Assembly (NCBI GenBank): GCA_003221515.1 | Contig: QHSI01000098.1 | Coordinates: 38,919 to 102,918, forward strand | From: Candidatus Rokuibacteriota bacterium | Lineage (GTDB): Bacteria > Methylomirabilota > Methylomirabilia > Rokubacteriales > CSP1-6 | Direction of reading: 5' to 3' | DNA length: 64,000 nt | Part shown: piece by piece, positions 35,497 to 43,562 of the stretch | How the letters are laid out: each line of letters starts with the position of its first letter | Position numbering within the stretch: the stretch's first letter is position 1 | The notes under the pieces: generated by a model | The model's database searches: none | What the model was told of the DNA's origin: nothing | The model's input: only the letters and a program-made list of their open reading frames with translations | Position numbers and translations under genes: made by a program

Positions 35497-35778
35497 ATGC
35501 GGGCACTCGCCCTGGCCTCTCTCGTCATGCTCCTGCTCGTCCCCTTCGCGTTCGCTGACTCTCGAGCCCTCGACGCGGGCCGCGGCGGATCGATCATCAT
35601 CCAGGGCTTCAGCTTCGGCGCGGGCTCGCAGTGGAGCCAGCCGATCGCGCCCGCCGGCCGGGAGCGGAGCGTCGATCGAAGCCAGGGCGTCTTTCGGTAC
35701 GACGGCCGCGGGTGGAACTACTGGCTCGGCGACGGGCAGAAGTGCTGGGGCACGCGCCAGTACCCGCAGTGTAGCTGA
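35497..35778 (+). CDS. Small secreted protein
   Basis: 93 residues with a clear signal peptide (MRALALASLVMLLLVPFAFAD) and a mature part of about 72 residues. That part is rich in Gly, Ser and aromatic residues and ends with two cysteines (GQKCWGTRQYPQCS) that could form a disulfide. No family recognised. Bases 35443-35496 and 35779-35918 on either side hold nothing I can identify. Confidence 0.65.
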   Translation: MRALALASLVMLLLVPFAFADSRALDAGRGGSIIIQGFSFGAGSQWSQPIAPAGRERSVDRSQGVFRYDGRGWNYWLGDGQKCWGTRQYPQCS

Positions 35779-35918
35779 GCGCCGCTCTCACACGACTTTG
35801 ACACCCCCGGTGCCACCCTGCGCCGGGCGAGGGCCACCCGCGATCGGTAACCCCCAAGCGCTGCTGCGTTTTCGGGGCCGCGACTTCACTGGCACCCCAC
35901 GTGCACTATTTCGAGGGC

Positions 35919-36218
35919 GTGAGACGCACCGTCCTGATCGCGACGATGGTCGCGCTGGCCGTCATGGTCGTCGGATGCGCGACGGCGCCGTTCGACGGCT
36001 ACCAGAACGGCCCGGTCACGCTCTACATCGGTGAGGTGCGCCACATCTGCGCCGCCGGCGCGCTCAACAATCGTGGGTGCACCGTTCGCTACCCGAACGG
36101 CCGCATCGAGGTCTACTGCGCTCGCGACGATTACGAGTGCATCGCCCACGAGCTTCGCCACGTCGCCGATCCGGGGTGGCAGCACGACCTCGACGGCGTC
36201 ACGCTGTCGTCCCGCTAG
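35919..36218 (+). CDS. Small lipoprotein with HExxH motif
   Basis: About 99 residues from GTG 35919. The signal MRRTVLIATMVALAVMVVGC is a good lipoprotein leader. The mature part has four more cysteines (HICAAGALNNRGC, YCARDDYEC) and ends with AHELRHVADPGW, in which HELRH fits the HExxH zinc-peptidase signature. So small a protein would be a minimal metalloprotease-like domain; activity is unproven. The tracked start is six codons upstream. Confidence 0.65.
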   Translation: MRRTVLIATMVALAVMVVGCATAPFDGYQNGPVTLYIGEVRHICAAGALNNRGCTVRYPNGRIEVYCARDDYECIAHELRHVADPGWQHDLDGVTLSSR

Positions 36219-36311
36219 CTCCGATCGCAGCTCCTCCATTGACCTGATCGCAAGGGGCGCTGTATACCGCCCTAAGACGCATCCGACGCCGATCGAGCAC
36301 GGAGGACGTCC

Positions 36312-36893
36312 ATGGCCAACGAGCGCGGGCTCTTGCCGAAGGCGCGTCGCGAAGACCTGAGCGACGAAGCCCGAGGACTGCTGGAGCGCTGGTACCGGAA
36401 CGCCTATCAGGACGACAACCTGTTCCTGACCATGGCGCGCCGGCCGGGCTTGCTCGACGCCACGTGGGGCTTCATCCGCTACATCTACGGCGGCGGCTCG
36501 CGCATCGAGTCCGAGCTCTTCGAACTGGTGCGCGTCAAGCTCGCCTGGAACAACCAGTGCGTGCACTGAAGCCTGGCGCGCTCGTCCTCGGCCGTGCGCC
36601 GGGGCGCGACGGAAGATCTGGTCGCCAAGCTCGCCGACTACGAGCACTCTGACCTGCCCGAGCGGACCAAGGCCGCGCTGCGCCTGGCCGACCGTCTCTC
36701 GGGCGACCGGCCCGCCCTCGACGACGCGTTCTACGAGGAGCTGCGCCGGCACTTCTCCGACGACGAGGTGCTCGATCTCGGGATGACGATCTCCTTCGCG
36801 AGCGGCTGGCAGCGCTTCATCGAAGCCTTCGGCATCGTGCCGGATCGCTGGACCGAGGCGGGGCCGTCGCCGTTTCGGGCGCTCGCCGACTAG
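36312..36893 (+). CDS. CMD/AhpD-family protein, candidate selenoprotein (CxxU; in-frame TGA at 36567)
   Basis: Read through the TGA this is a 193-residue carboxymuconolactone-decarboxylase/AhpD-like protein. The upstream half ends LVRVKLAWNNQCVH, the TGA follows, and the same frame continues SLARSSSAVRRGATEDLVAKLADYEHSDLPERTKAALRLADRLSG to RRHFSDDEVLDLGMTISFASGWQRFIEAFGI. Family members carry CxxC at this point; the TGA replaces the second cysteine, the reactive one in AhpD. A 9-base-pair hairpin follows within four bases. The track splits it into two ORFs in one frame. Alternatives are a nonsense mutation or a sequence error. It follows ATG 36312 with GGAGGA upstream. Confidence 0.72.
36573..36602 (+). 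promoter_or_regulatory. Candidate bacterial SECIS hairpin
   Basis: CTGGCGCGC (36573-36581) pairs with GTGCGCCGG (36594-36602), seven Watson-Crick pairs and two G-U pairs, around a 12-base loop TCGTCCTCGGCC that can close further by C-G pairs to a GTCCTC loop. It lies inside the coding frame immediately after the TGA, where bacterial SECIS elements occur. The loop starts 12-15 bases after the TGA, slightly closer than usual. GC-rich coding DNA makes hairpins readily, so this is suggestive only. Confidence 0.4.
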
Positions 36894-36976
36894 CGCTCCC
36901 CGGTAGCTTTTACTCAGTAGTTTTTCTCGTCGACCCGGTAGTTTTGTCCGGCGCGCCTGATCGTTGATCCCGCCGG

Positions 36977-36998
36977 CCGGCGATCGATCGATCGCCGG
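36977..36998. repeat. 22-base perfect palindrome
   Basis: CCGGCGATCGATCGATCGCCGG is fully self-complementary. It sits in the 274-base gap between the CMD gene and the DAG-kinase-like gene. It may be a terminator stem or an operator; no T run follows. Just upstream are three loose copies of GTAGYTTTT (36903-36951). Confidence 0.55.
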
Positions 36999-37167
36999 AA
37001 CGCTCCGCGAACTCAACGAGAACGCGCCTTTGCTCGACTCGTCGCCCTCGATGGCACGGTCGATGCTCGATCGCGACCCGGCAGTCATCGCGCATCCAGT
37101 CCGTCGCGGCTCCACAAAGGAGGCACCGTGATCGCGCAGCACGTCTCAACGGCGAGCGCGAGAGGCC

Positions 37168-38175
37168 ATGGAAACGCCCGTTCAGATCGTCGTCACGCCC
37201 GGCTCCGGTGACGGCCGCGCCCTCGGGCTGGCCAGACATCTGCGCCGTAGGCTCCAGGCCCAGGGGTACGCGCCGAGTCTGCTCGCCTTCCGCGAGCTGA
37301 ACCAGCTCCGGCAGTGGACGAGAACGTGCGACGGCACCTTCTCGTTTCTCGTCGCCGTCGGCGGTGATGCGTCGCTCAGCGAGGCGGCCGCGGCCGCCGT
37401 CAGGCTCTCGGTGCCGTTCGTGCCGGTGCCGAGCGGCTTCGGCAACCTCTTCACGAGCGTGTTCGAGCACCCGCGTGAGCCCGATGACGTCGTCGAGCTC
37501 CTCGGTCGAGGCGATCTGGTGTGGGCGGACCTCGGTGTGGCCGGGAACCGGATGTTCCTCTCACACGAGAGCTTCGGTTTTCTCGCGCGAGTCCAGCACA
37601 CCGTCGAGCGGATCCGGCGGCACCCACGACAGCACTACATGCGGTTGCTCATGTACTACGGGACCGCCGCGAAGCGCTTGCGCGAAACCTCCCTGGACTC
37701 GATCCAGGTCGAGATCGACGGCCAGCTGGTCGCGGACCGGGCGGCGCTGGTCACGATCGCGAACGTGGAGACCTATCGCGGCTTTCTCAGCCTGACCCCC
37801 GCGGCCTCGCCCCTGGACGGCTTCTTCGACGTGTGCGTCATCCCGCGCGTGACGCGGACGCGTGTCCTGGCGCACTTGATCAAGATGATGCTCGAACTCC
37901 CGGGATGCCGCGAGGGGGTTGGGCTCTATCGAGGTCGGCGCGTCCGTGTACGCGTCAATCGCGGGAATCCACATGACATCCGCATGGTCGTCGGGGCGCT
38001 GCCCCTGATGGTGCCGCTCGGAAGCATGGAACGCCTGGAGGCGCGTCGCACCGATGCCGAGTCCAAGACGCCGGTGGTCACGCTGCTGCCTTCGGGGCGG
38101 GGCGCGCCCCTCGATGCGCCAGGACGAGCACGAGCCCTCCGAGGCCGATCCATACTGCCTGTCGAAGTCGCCTGA
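37168..38175 (+). CDS. Diacylglycerol/lipid kinase family protein
   Basis: 335 residues. The DAGK catalytic domain is seen in VQIVVTPGSGDGRALGLAR and the nucleotide-binding loop VAVGGDASLSEAAA (the usual GGDGT is GGDAS here). VPVPSGFGNLFT, in place of the usual GTGN motif, and LDGFFDVCVIPR follow. These enzymes phosphorylate diacylglycerol, sphingoid or other lipids at the membrane. The altered GGDGT may change the substrate or activity. The last 98 bases overlap the convergent membrane-protein gene, so the extreme C-terminus may be non-family. SD GAGAGG precedes the ATG. Confidence 0.82.
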   Translation: METPVQIVVTPGSGDGRALGLARHLRRRLQAQGYAPSLLAFRELNQLRQWTRTCDGTFSFLVAVGGDASLSEAAAAAVRLSVPFVPVPSGFGNLFTSVFEHPREPDDVVELLGRGDLVWADLGVAGNRMFLSHESFGFLARVQHTVERIRRHPRQHYMRLLMYYGTAAKRLRETSLDSIQVEIDGQLVADRAALVTIANVETYRGFLSLTPAASPLDGFFDVCVIPRVTRTRVLAHLIKMMLELPGCREGVGLYRGRRVRVRVNRGNPHDIRMVVGALPLMVPLGSMERLEARRTDAESKTPVVTLLPSGRGAPLDAPGRARALRGRSILPVEVA

Positions 38176-39046
38176 GCAGGCTGAAGGCCAGCCCGGCCTG
38201 CGCCCCGAGCCCCAGCGCCGCGAACGCGGCGGTGTTGGCACCTTCGAGCGCGCCCAGGCTGCCGGGCACGAAGAAGGTGGCGAAGCGAACGGCCGAGCCC
38301 AGCGTCTCGATCACGAGCGCCGTGGCGAGCGACGCGCGAACCTGAAGCACCCTCAAGAACAGCCATGTCTCCACCACGCCCATGAACCACCCGAGCAGGT
38401 GGAATCCGACTGACACGCCGAAGCGGCGCCACCGTCGCCGATAGAACGCCTGGAGCGTCTGATCGAGATCCTCCGCGGCGGCCAGGGCGCGGAGCGCTCC
38501 GAATCGCGCGAGCCGGCGCGCGCCGCGGCTCACGAGGCCGGCGACCTGCACGATCAAGAATCCGCCTGCCCCGATCAGCTCGACGAGCAGCAGCCAGAGC
38601 ATCGCGCTCACCAGGCGCGCGTCCACCGCCAGCGCCAGCGCGAACCCCACGCCGACCAGCAGGAACAGCGCCTGAGCGATCGTGATCGTGGTCTTGGCGA
38701 TGATGACCGAGGCCACGCTCTCGCGATACGGCACGTACGGCCCGAGGAGCCAGACCTTGACCGCGTCGCCTCCGATCGGGACCACCGCGGTGATCACGTT
38801 CACGGCTTCGCCCGCCATCCGGGCGGCGACCAGTCGGAGAAACGGCACGCGGTCGTCGGCGAACGCGAATCGCCATCCGAGCGTGTCGACGCCCATGATC
38901 AGCGCGAACGGCAGGCACACGAGAAGCGATCGCCAGCCCAGCGCGCGGGCGGTCGCGGCGAGCGCTTCGTCGGTGCCAACCACGCCGACCAGGACCACGA
39001 AGATCGCCGCGCCGATCGCGATCGCGACCCACCGAAAACTGGGCAT
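38078..39046 (-). CDS. Lysylphosphatidylglycerol synthase TM-region (UPF0104) membrane protein
   Basis: 322 residues with about eight membrane segments (VAIAIGAAIFVVLVGVVG, LLVCLPFALIMGVDTLGWRF, AQALFLLVGVGFALALAV, MLWLLLVELIGAGGFLIVQVAGL, and others). AGEAVNVITAVVPIGGDAVKVWLLG and SAVRFATFFVPGSLGALEGANTAAF are characteristic of the LPG-synthase transmembrane/flippase family. Such proteins without the catalytic domain are thought to move or bind lipids. Together with the kinase and the PAP2 gene on either side it suggests a lipid-handling cluster. Confidence 0.85.
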   Translation of the reverse strand: MPSFRWVAIAIGAAIFVVLVGVVGTDEALAATARALGWRSLLVCLPFALIMGVDTLGWRFAFADDRVPFLRLVAARMAGEAVNVITAVVPIGGDAVKVWLLGPYVPYRESVASVIIAKTTITIAQALFLLVGVGFALALAVDARLVSAMLWLLLVELIGAGGFLIVQVAGLVSRGARRLARFGALRALAAAEDLDQTLQAFYRRRWRRFGVSVGFHLLGWFMGVVETWLFLRVLQVRASLATALVIETLGSAVRFATFFVPGSLGALEGANTAAFAALGLGAQAGLAFSLLRRLRQAVWIGLGGLVLVLAHRGARPAPKAAA

Positions 39047-39113
39047 CGGGCGTGTCAGGGCAACGCCGGTGCCACGAGTGGCATCAGGTGATGCCTCGTG
39101 TCATACTCTCGAG

Positions 39114-39836
39114 GTGTCGAGCGAGGACGCCGGGCCGAGCGGGTCGCGGCGGTTGCTGGTCGTGGCGATCGCATCGCTCGCCGGCTTCCTCGGTTTGGCA
39201 GGCGTGGCCGCGACGAAGCACCTCTCCGATCTCGACCTCCTCGCCCGGACGCTCGTCCACCTGGCGCGCAATCCGCTCCTCGATCCGGCGATGAACGGGA
39301 TCTCGGGTCTGGGCGAGAACTACGGGCTCGTTCCGCTCATCGCGCTCGGCGTCGCGGTCCTCTGGCATCGGAGTCGTCGCTGGGCGCTCGCGCTGCCGCT
39401 GCTGATGGCGGGAACCGGCGTGCTCCAGCTCGGCGCGAAGTGGGCGGTGGACCGCCCGCGCCCGAACCTGGCCGCCGGGGGATTCCCGAGCGGGCACGTC
39501 CTGAGCCTCGTCGTGTTCTCTGGACTCGCGATCTATTTGCTCCGCCGATCGACGCTGCCACGACGCCAACGCTGGCTCGGAAGCGCGGGCGCGGCGGCGA
39601 TCGTGCTCGCCGTCGCCTTCAGCCGGCTCTATCTCGAGGCGCACTGGCTGTCGGACGTGGCCGGGGGATTTGCGCTGGGCATCGCCTACCTCTTGCCGGC
39701 GATCTGCCTCGTCGAATGGGTCGCCGGCCACGCGGACGGCGCGCGCGAGGCGTCCGCTCAGAACCTGACGCTGACCTTGCCGACGACGAACGGACCGGAG
39801 CCGACCCTGATTCGATTGGCGTCGCGGTCGGAGTAG
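39114..39836 (+). CDS. PAP2-family phosphatase
   Basis: 240 residues with several membrane segments. The three catalytic motifs of type 2 phosphatidic acid phosphatases are present in order: KWAVDRPRPN (KX6RP), FPSGHVLS (PSGH) and SRLYLEAHWLSDVAGG (SRX5HX3D). Likely substrates are phosphatidate, phosphatidylglycerophosphate or undecaprenyl pyrophosphate. GTG 39114 is chosen because the longer tracked frame overlaps the opposite gene and reads as noise. The last 79 bases overlap the convergent outer-membrane protein gene. Confidence 0.88.
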   Translation: MSSEDAGPSGSRRLLVVAIASLAGFLGLAGVAATKHLSDLDLLARTLVHLARNPLLDPAMNGISGLGENYGLVPLIALGVAVLWHRSRRWALALPLLMAGTGVLQLGAKWAVDRPRPNLAAGGFPSGHVLSLVVFSGLAIYLLRRSTLPRRQRWLGSAGAAAIVLAVAFSRLYLEAHWLSDVAGGFALGIAYLLPAICLVEWVAGHADGAREASAQNLTLTLPTTNGPEPTLIRLASRSE

Positions 39837-40771
39837 CTCTCCCCCTCGAAGTAGAAGCGGTCGAACGCGTGGCCGCCGTAGACCTCGAACCCGATGTGCC
39901 GCAGGTCGAATCGCAAGCCCGCCGTGAGTCGCTTCTCGTAGTAGAAGATCTGGTCGTCTTTCTGGTCATGGGGGCGATCGGAGCGGTAGTAGTGATCGTG
40001 GTCCCAGTCGAAACCCACGTAGGCTCGCAGGGGCTGGAAGACCTGCCACGTGACGCGCGCGCGGACCCGACGGATCGGAAAGTACTGCGCCTCCAGCGCG
40101 AGGCTCTCGACCGGCTTGTACTCGATGGACGAGAACGGGAAGCCGATGACGGCATGGAATTGATCCGACGGCAGCCACGCGTACGCGATCCCCGGCACGG
40201 GCAGGGTGTGGCCGAAGATCTGCTCGTCGGTGGCGTAGATCAGCGTGAAGATCCAGGCGTTGCGCTCGCCCTGCGGGACCCGGAGCATGCTGATCAGCCG
40301 AAAGTACATCTCGTCCACGCTGTTGAACGGCTCGTCGCTGGCCGAGCCGACCGTCACGGCCACCCCGCCGATCCAGTTGTTGTCGAACTTGTGGCGATAG
40401 CCGAGCCCGGCGCTGCCGTCCCAGAGCTCGCTGGGGAAGCGGCCGCCCGCGTTGGGGAAGCGCGCGCGCGTGTCGATCTCCTGGGCCAAGGTCCTGGCGG
40501 CCAGCGCGAATTCGTTGGCGGAGTCCTGAGCCAGAGGAAGGAAGAGCGTGACCCGGTGCTCGGTGAGCCGGAAGCCGGAGTCCTGGTCCTTGACCCTCTG
40601 ATCGGGGTAGAGGGTGAACCGGTAGTCCGACCGCGCGATCTGCTTGCCCAGCTCCGGATTGAGCCACGACTGGAACTCACTCTGGGCGCCGGCGGGCAGG
40701 GGAAGTACGACCAGCAGCGCGCCGATGAGGACGACCAACTCCACCAGCGCAGCGGGAAGCATCCGGGACAC
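39758..40771 (-). CDS. Predicted outer-membrane beta-barrel protein
   Basis: 337 residues: signal peptide (MSRMLPAALVELVVLIGALLVVLPLPAGAQ), then alternating amphipathic strands rich in aromatic residues (SDYRFTLYPDQR, FRLTEHRVTLFLPLA, GSAGLGYRHKFDNNWIGGVAVTVG, WIFTLIYATDEQ). The final strand ends in Phe (VVGKVSVRF), the usual barrel-assembly signal. No specific family is claimed. It is convergent with, and overlaps, the PAP2 gene. Confidence 0.78.
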   Translation of the reverse strand: MSRMLPAALVELVVLIGALLVVLPLPAGAQSEFQSWLNPELGKQIARSDYRFTLYPDQRVKDQDSGFRLTEHRVTLFLPLAQDSANEFALAARTLAQEIDTRARFPNAGGRFPSELWDGSAGLGYRHKFDNNWIGGVAVTVGSASDEPFNSVDEMYFRLISMLRVPQGERNAWIFTLIYATDEQIFGHTLPVPGIAYAWLPSDQFHAVIGFPFSSIEYKPVESLALEAQYFPIRRVRARVTWQVFQPLRAYVGFDWDHDHYYRSDRPHDQKDDQIFYYEKRLTAGLRFDLRHIGFEVYGGHAFDRFYFEGESYSDRDANRIRVGSGPFVVGKVSVRF

Positions 40772-40837
40772 CTCACCCTGCCGATCTCGTTGGGTGACGA
40801 TGGCCCCAGTTTAACAAGAGGGCGGTAATGTAAGGGC

Positions 40838-42478
40838 GTGAGCGTCGCAGAGCCGGGAGCGCCGCCCCCGATCACCCCCGCCCGCCGCTGGGCGATCACG
40901 TTTTCCGTGATGATGGTCACGGTCATGCAGGTCCTGGACACCAGCGTGACCAACGTCGCGCTGCCCCACATGCAGGGCTCGCTGTCGGCCGGTCTCGAGG
41001 AAATGTCCTGGGTCATCACGTCGTATCTGGCCGCCAACGCGGTCATCATCCCGGCCACTGGCTGGCTCTCGGCCCGCTTCGGCCGCCAGCGGTTCTTCCT
41101 GATCTGCACCGTGCTCTTCACCGTCAGCTCGTTCCTGTCGGGCATCGCGCCGACCCTCGAATTCCTGGTGGTGATGCGGATTCTCCAGGGGCTCGGCGGG
41201 GGGCCCGTCATCCCGATGGCGCAGGCCATCATGTGGGAGATCTTTCCGCTGCGGATGCGCGGCACGGCGATGGCGGTCTGGGGCGGCGGCATCATGCTGG
41301 CGCCGATCCTCGGGCCGACCGTCGGCGGCTGGCTCGCCGACAACTGGTCCTGGCGCTGGATCTTCTACATCAACCTGCCCATTGGCCTCGTGGGCTTCGT
41401 GATGGTCAGCGTGTTCTTGTTCGACAACCCGTTCGTCAAGAAGCCCCGTGGTATCGATCTGGCAGGGCTCGTCCTGATGGTGCTCGGGTTTGGCTTCCTG
41501 CAGCTGGTGCTCGACCTCGGCGAGAAGAACGACTGGTTCGACTCGACCTTCATCATCGGGCTGCTGATCCTCGCGGTGTGCGCGATCGCCGCCTTTCTCA
41601 TCCGCGAGATGATGGCGGCCGAGCCGATCCTCGATCTGACGGTGTTCAACGACCGCAACTTCGCGGTCGGCACCATGTGCATCGCGCTGATCGGGCTCGG
41701 ATTCAACTCGAGCGTGCTGCTGGTCGCGCTCTACACCCAGAAGATCCTGGCGTACGACGCGTGGAACGCCGGGCTCGTGCTGGCCCCCGGCGGCCTCGGG
41801 ACCATGATCTCGCTGATGATCTCGGGCCGCCTGGTCGCGCGCACCGACCAGCGGTTCATGCTGATCGGGGGCTGCCTCCTGAGCGCGGTGGCGACGACCA
41901 TGATGACGAATCTGACGCTCGGCATGGACTACTGGAGCCTCGCGTGGCCACGCTTTCTCCAGGGGTTCGCCATGGGGTTCGTCTTCCCGCCGCTGCAGAC
42001 GCTCACGCTCGCAACCATCCGGCTCGAACGACTGGGGAACGCGACCTCGGCCTACAACGTGGTCCGCAACGTCGCCGGCAGCATCGGCGTCGCCCTGGCC
42101 ACGACGCTCCTGGTGCGGCGGAGCCAGGAGCACCAGAACACACTGGTCGCCCACCTCAACGTCTGGAACGCGGACACGGCAGAGCGGCTCAAGCGATGGA
42201 CCGACCACTTCGTGAGCCAGGGCACCGACACCTACACCGCCAATCGCCGCGCGCTGGCCATGCTGTACCGGAGCACGGTCGAGCAGGCGCAGGTCATGGC
42301 GTACGTGGACGACTTCTGGCTCATCTCGCTGGTCTTCATCGCGGTCCTGCCGCTGATCCCCTTCATGCGCCGCGTACGCACGGAACAGAACGAGCGTGCG
42401 CGCGAGAGGCCCGGCAGGGTCGAGGCGCTGCCCGAGCCCGACAACTCGCCGATCGCGCCCGAGCGCGGGCGGGATTAG
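40838..42478 (+). CDS. DHA2-family MFS drug efflux transporter (EmrB/QacA type)
   Basis: 546 residues with the 14-helix DHA2 layout. Motifs: LDTSVTNVALPHMQGSL in helix 1 (motif D1), WVITSYLAANAVIIPATGWLSARFGRQRFF (motif A after helix 2), RILQGLGGGPVIPMAQ (motif B) and APILGPTVGGWLADNWSWRWIF (motif C), the antiporter signature. It probably exports drugs or other organic compounds with proton antiport. No HlyD/EmrA partner is next to it. GTG start; TAATGT ends six bases upstream. Confidence 0.93.
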   Translation: MSVAEPGAPPPITPARRWAITFSVMMVTVMQVLDTSVTNVALPHMQGSLSAGLEEMSWVITSYLAANAVIIPATGWLSARFGRQRFFLICTVLFTVSSFLSGIAPTLEFLVVMRILQGLGGGPVIPMAQAIMWEIFPLRMRGTAMAVWGGGIMLAPILGPTVGGWLADNWSWRWIFYINLPIGLVGFVMVSVFLFDNPFVKKPRGIDLAGLVLMVLGFGFLQLVLDLGEKNDWFDSTFIIGLLILAVCAIAAFLIREMMAAEPILDLTVFNDRNFAVGTMCIALIGLGFNSSVLLVALYTQKILAYDAWNAGLVLAPGGLGTMISLMISGRLVARTDQRFMLIGGCLLSAVATTMMTNLTLGMDYWSLAWPRFLQGFAMGFVFPPLQTLTLATIRLERLGNATSAYNVVRNVAGSIGVALATTLLVRRSQEHQNTLVAHLNVWNADTAERLKRWTDHFVSQGTDTYTANRRALAMLYRSTVEQAQVMAYVDDFWLISLVFIAVLPLIPFMRRVRTEQNERARERPGRVEALPEPDNSPIAPERGRD

Positions 42479-42487
42479 GAGAGGCGC

Positions 42488-43111
42488 CTAGCCTTCGGCC
42501 GCGAAGGCGAGGAAACCGTCGACGATACGGGCGACGACGTCGGGGCCGGCGCGCCGGGGCGCCCGAAAGAGGTCGTGGGCGGCGCCTTCGATGGGCAGCA
42601 GCGCCGTTCGCGCCTGGATCAGGCCGCGCGCCGCCTCGATCTCGTCGAGCGAGCCGAACGGATCGCGCGTGCCGTGCGCGAAGAGGGCCGGCGTCCTGAG
42701 CTCGGGCAGGTGCGCCGTGCGTAGCTCCGTGCCCTTCCGCGGCGGATGGAGCGGATAGGACAAGAGCAGCAGCGCGTCGACCAACCCGGGATCGCTCGCC
42801 GCCAGCATGCTCGCCTGGCGCCCACCGTATGACTGGCCGCCCATGAACACGCGTCCGGGTACGAGCGTCCGCATCGTTTTCACGGCGCCCCGCAGTCCCT
42901 CGCGGTCCCGGGCGCCGCCCTCGGGCCGTGGCGGGGCTGTGGCGCTCGCCTGGCGGTAGGGGAGGTCGTAGCGGAGCACCGTGACGCCTCTGGCCGAGAA
43001 CGCCGCGGCCAGCGCGATCAGGAACGGGGACCGCGAGCTGCCACTGGCGCCGTGGGTCAGCACGAGCCCGGCACCCGACGGCGCCTCGGGACGATCGAGT
43101 TGTTCGTTCAC
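42488..43111 (-). CDS. Alpha/beta hydrolase, KANL3/Tex30-like
   Basis: 207 residues. The oxyanion segment LVLTHGASGSSRSPFL, nucleophile elbow MGGQSYGGRQASM (GxSxG), acid in FAHGTRDPFGSLDE and catalytic His in EGAAHDLF complete a serine-hydrolase triad. The arrangement is that of the small KANL3/Tex30-like (dienelactone-hydrolase-related) group. The substrate is unknown. It is convergent with the MFS gene (9 bases between stops). Confidence 0.83.
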   Translation of the reverse strand: MNEQLDRPEAPSGAGLVLTHGASGSSRSPFLIALAAAFSARGVTVLRYDLPYRQASATAPPRPEGGARDREGLRGAVKTMRTLVPGRVFMGGQSYGGRQASMLAASDPGLVDALLLLSYPLHPPRKGTELRTAHLPELRTPALFAHGTRDPFGSLDEIEAARGLIQARTALLPIEGAAHDLFRAPRRAGPDVVARIVDGFLAFAAEG

Positions 43112-43130
43112 CGCGATCGGGATCGCCCTC

Positions 43131-43404
43131 TCAAGAGATGCGGCGGTACATCACGTGGCGCCGGTTCGAGGTGTAGGGCCGAACTTGGGCCGGCCAGCGC
43201 CCTTCCTCGACCGCCTTGGCCCAGGCGTCGCTGGTCAGCACCCATCGTCACCGGCTCGCTTTTGAAGCGCGCGACCGCGATGACGCCCGGCACCTTGAGG
43301 AGCGACGGCACGTGCTCCTGGTCGTAGACCTCGTTGAAAATCGCGTCTTTGTCTGCGTGGACGTTCATGGCGGCGCTGAAAAGATAGCGCGTCTGGAGCG
43401 GCAT
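43131..43404 (-). pseudogene. Broken small dimeric alpha/beta-barrel-like gene
   Basis: The first half reads MPLQTRYLFSAAMNVHADKDAIFNEVYDQEH ... VIAVARFKSEPVTM in one frame. Immediately afterwards a second frame gives VLTSDAWAKAVEEGRWPAQVRPYTSNRRHVMYRRIS and a stop. The two halves look like the start and end of one small EthD/dimeric-barrel-type protein whose middle has been lost with a frame change. The tracked ORF continues in the wrong frame through the second half. The family assignment is inference from the opening and closing motifs. Confidence 0.6.
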
Positions 43405-43562
43405 GGCGGTCTCCTTTGTGGTGTCAGGCATCGAGCCCCCCAATCCTCGCGCACTGCCCCGGCAAGTCAAGCCCGGTGCCAGGCGGTCACCGTCCCGGAC
43501 GCGCGCGCGGGGTTTTTCGCTCGCGCGAGCCCGAATGCTAGAGTGGTTTCAGGAGGCAATTC

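Noticed and set aside
36903-36951. Three GTAGYTTTT-like repeats
   Set aside because: Too short and irregularly spaced to call an operator array; noted with the nearby palindrome.
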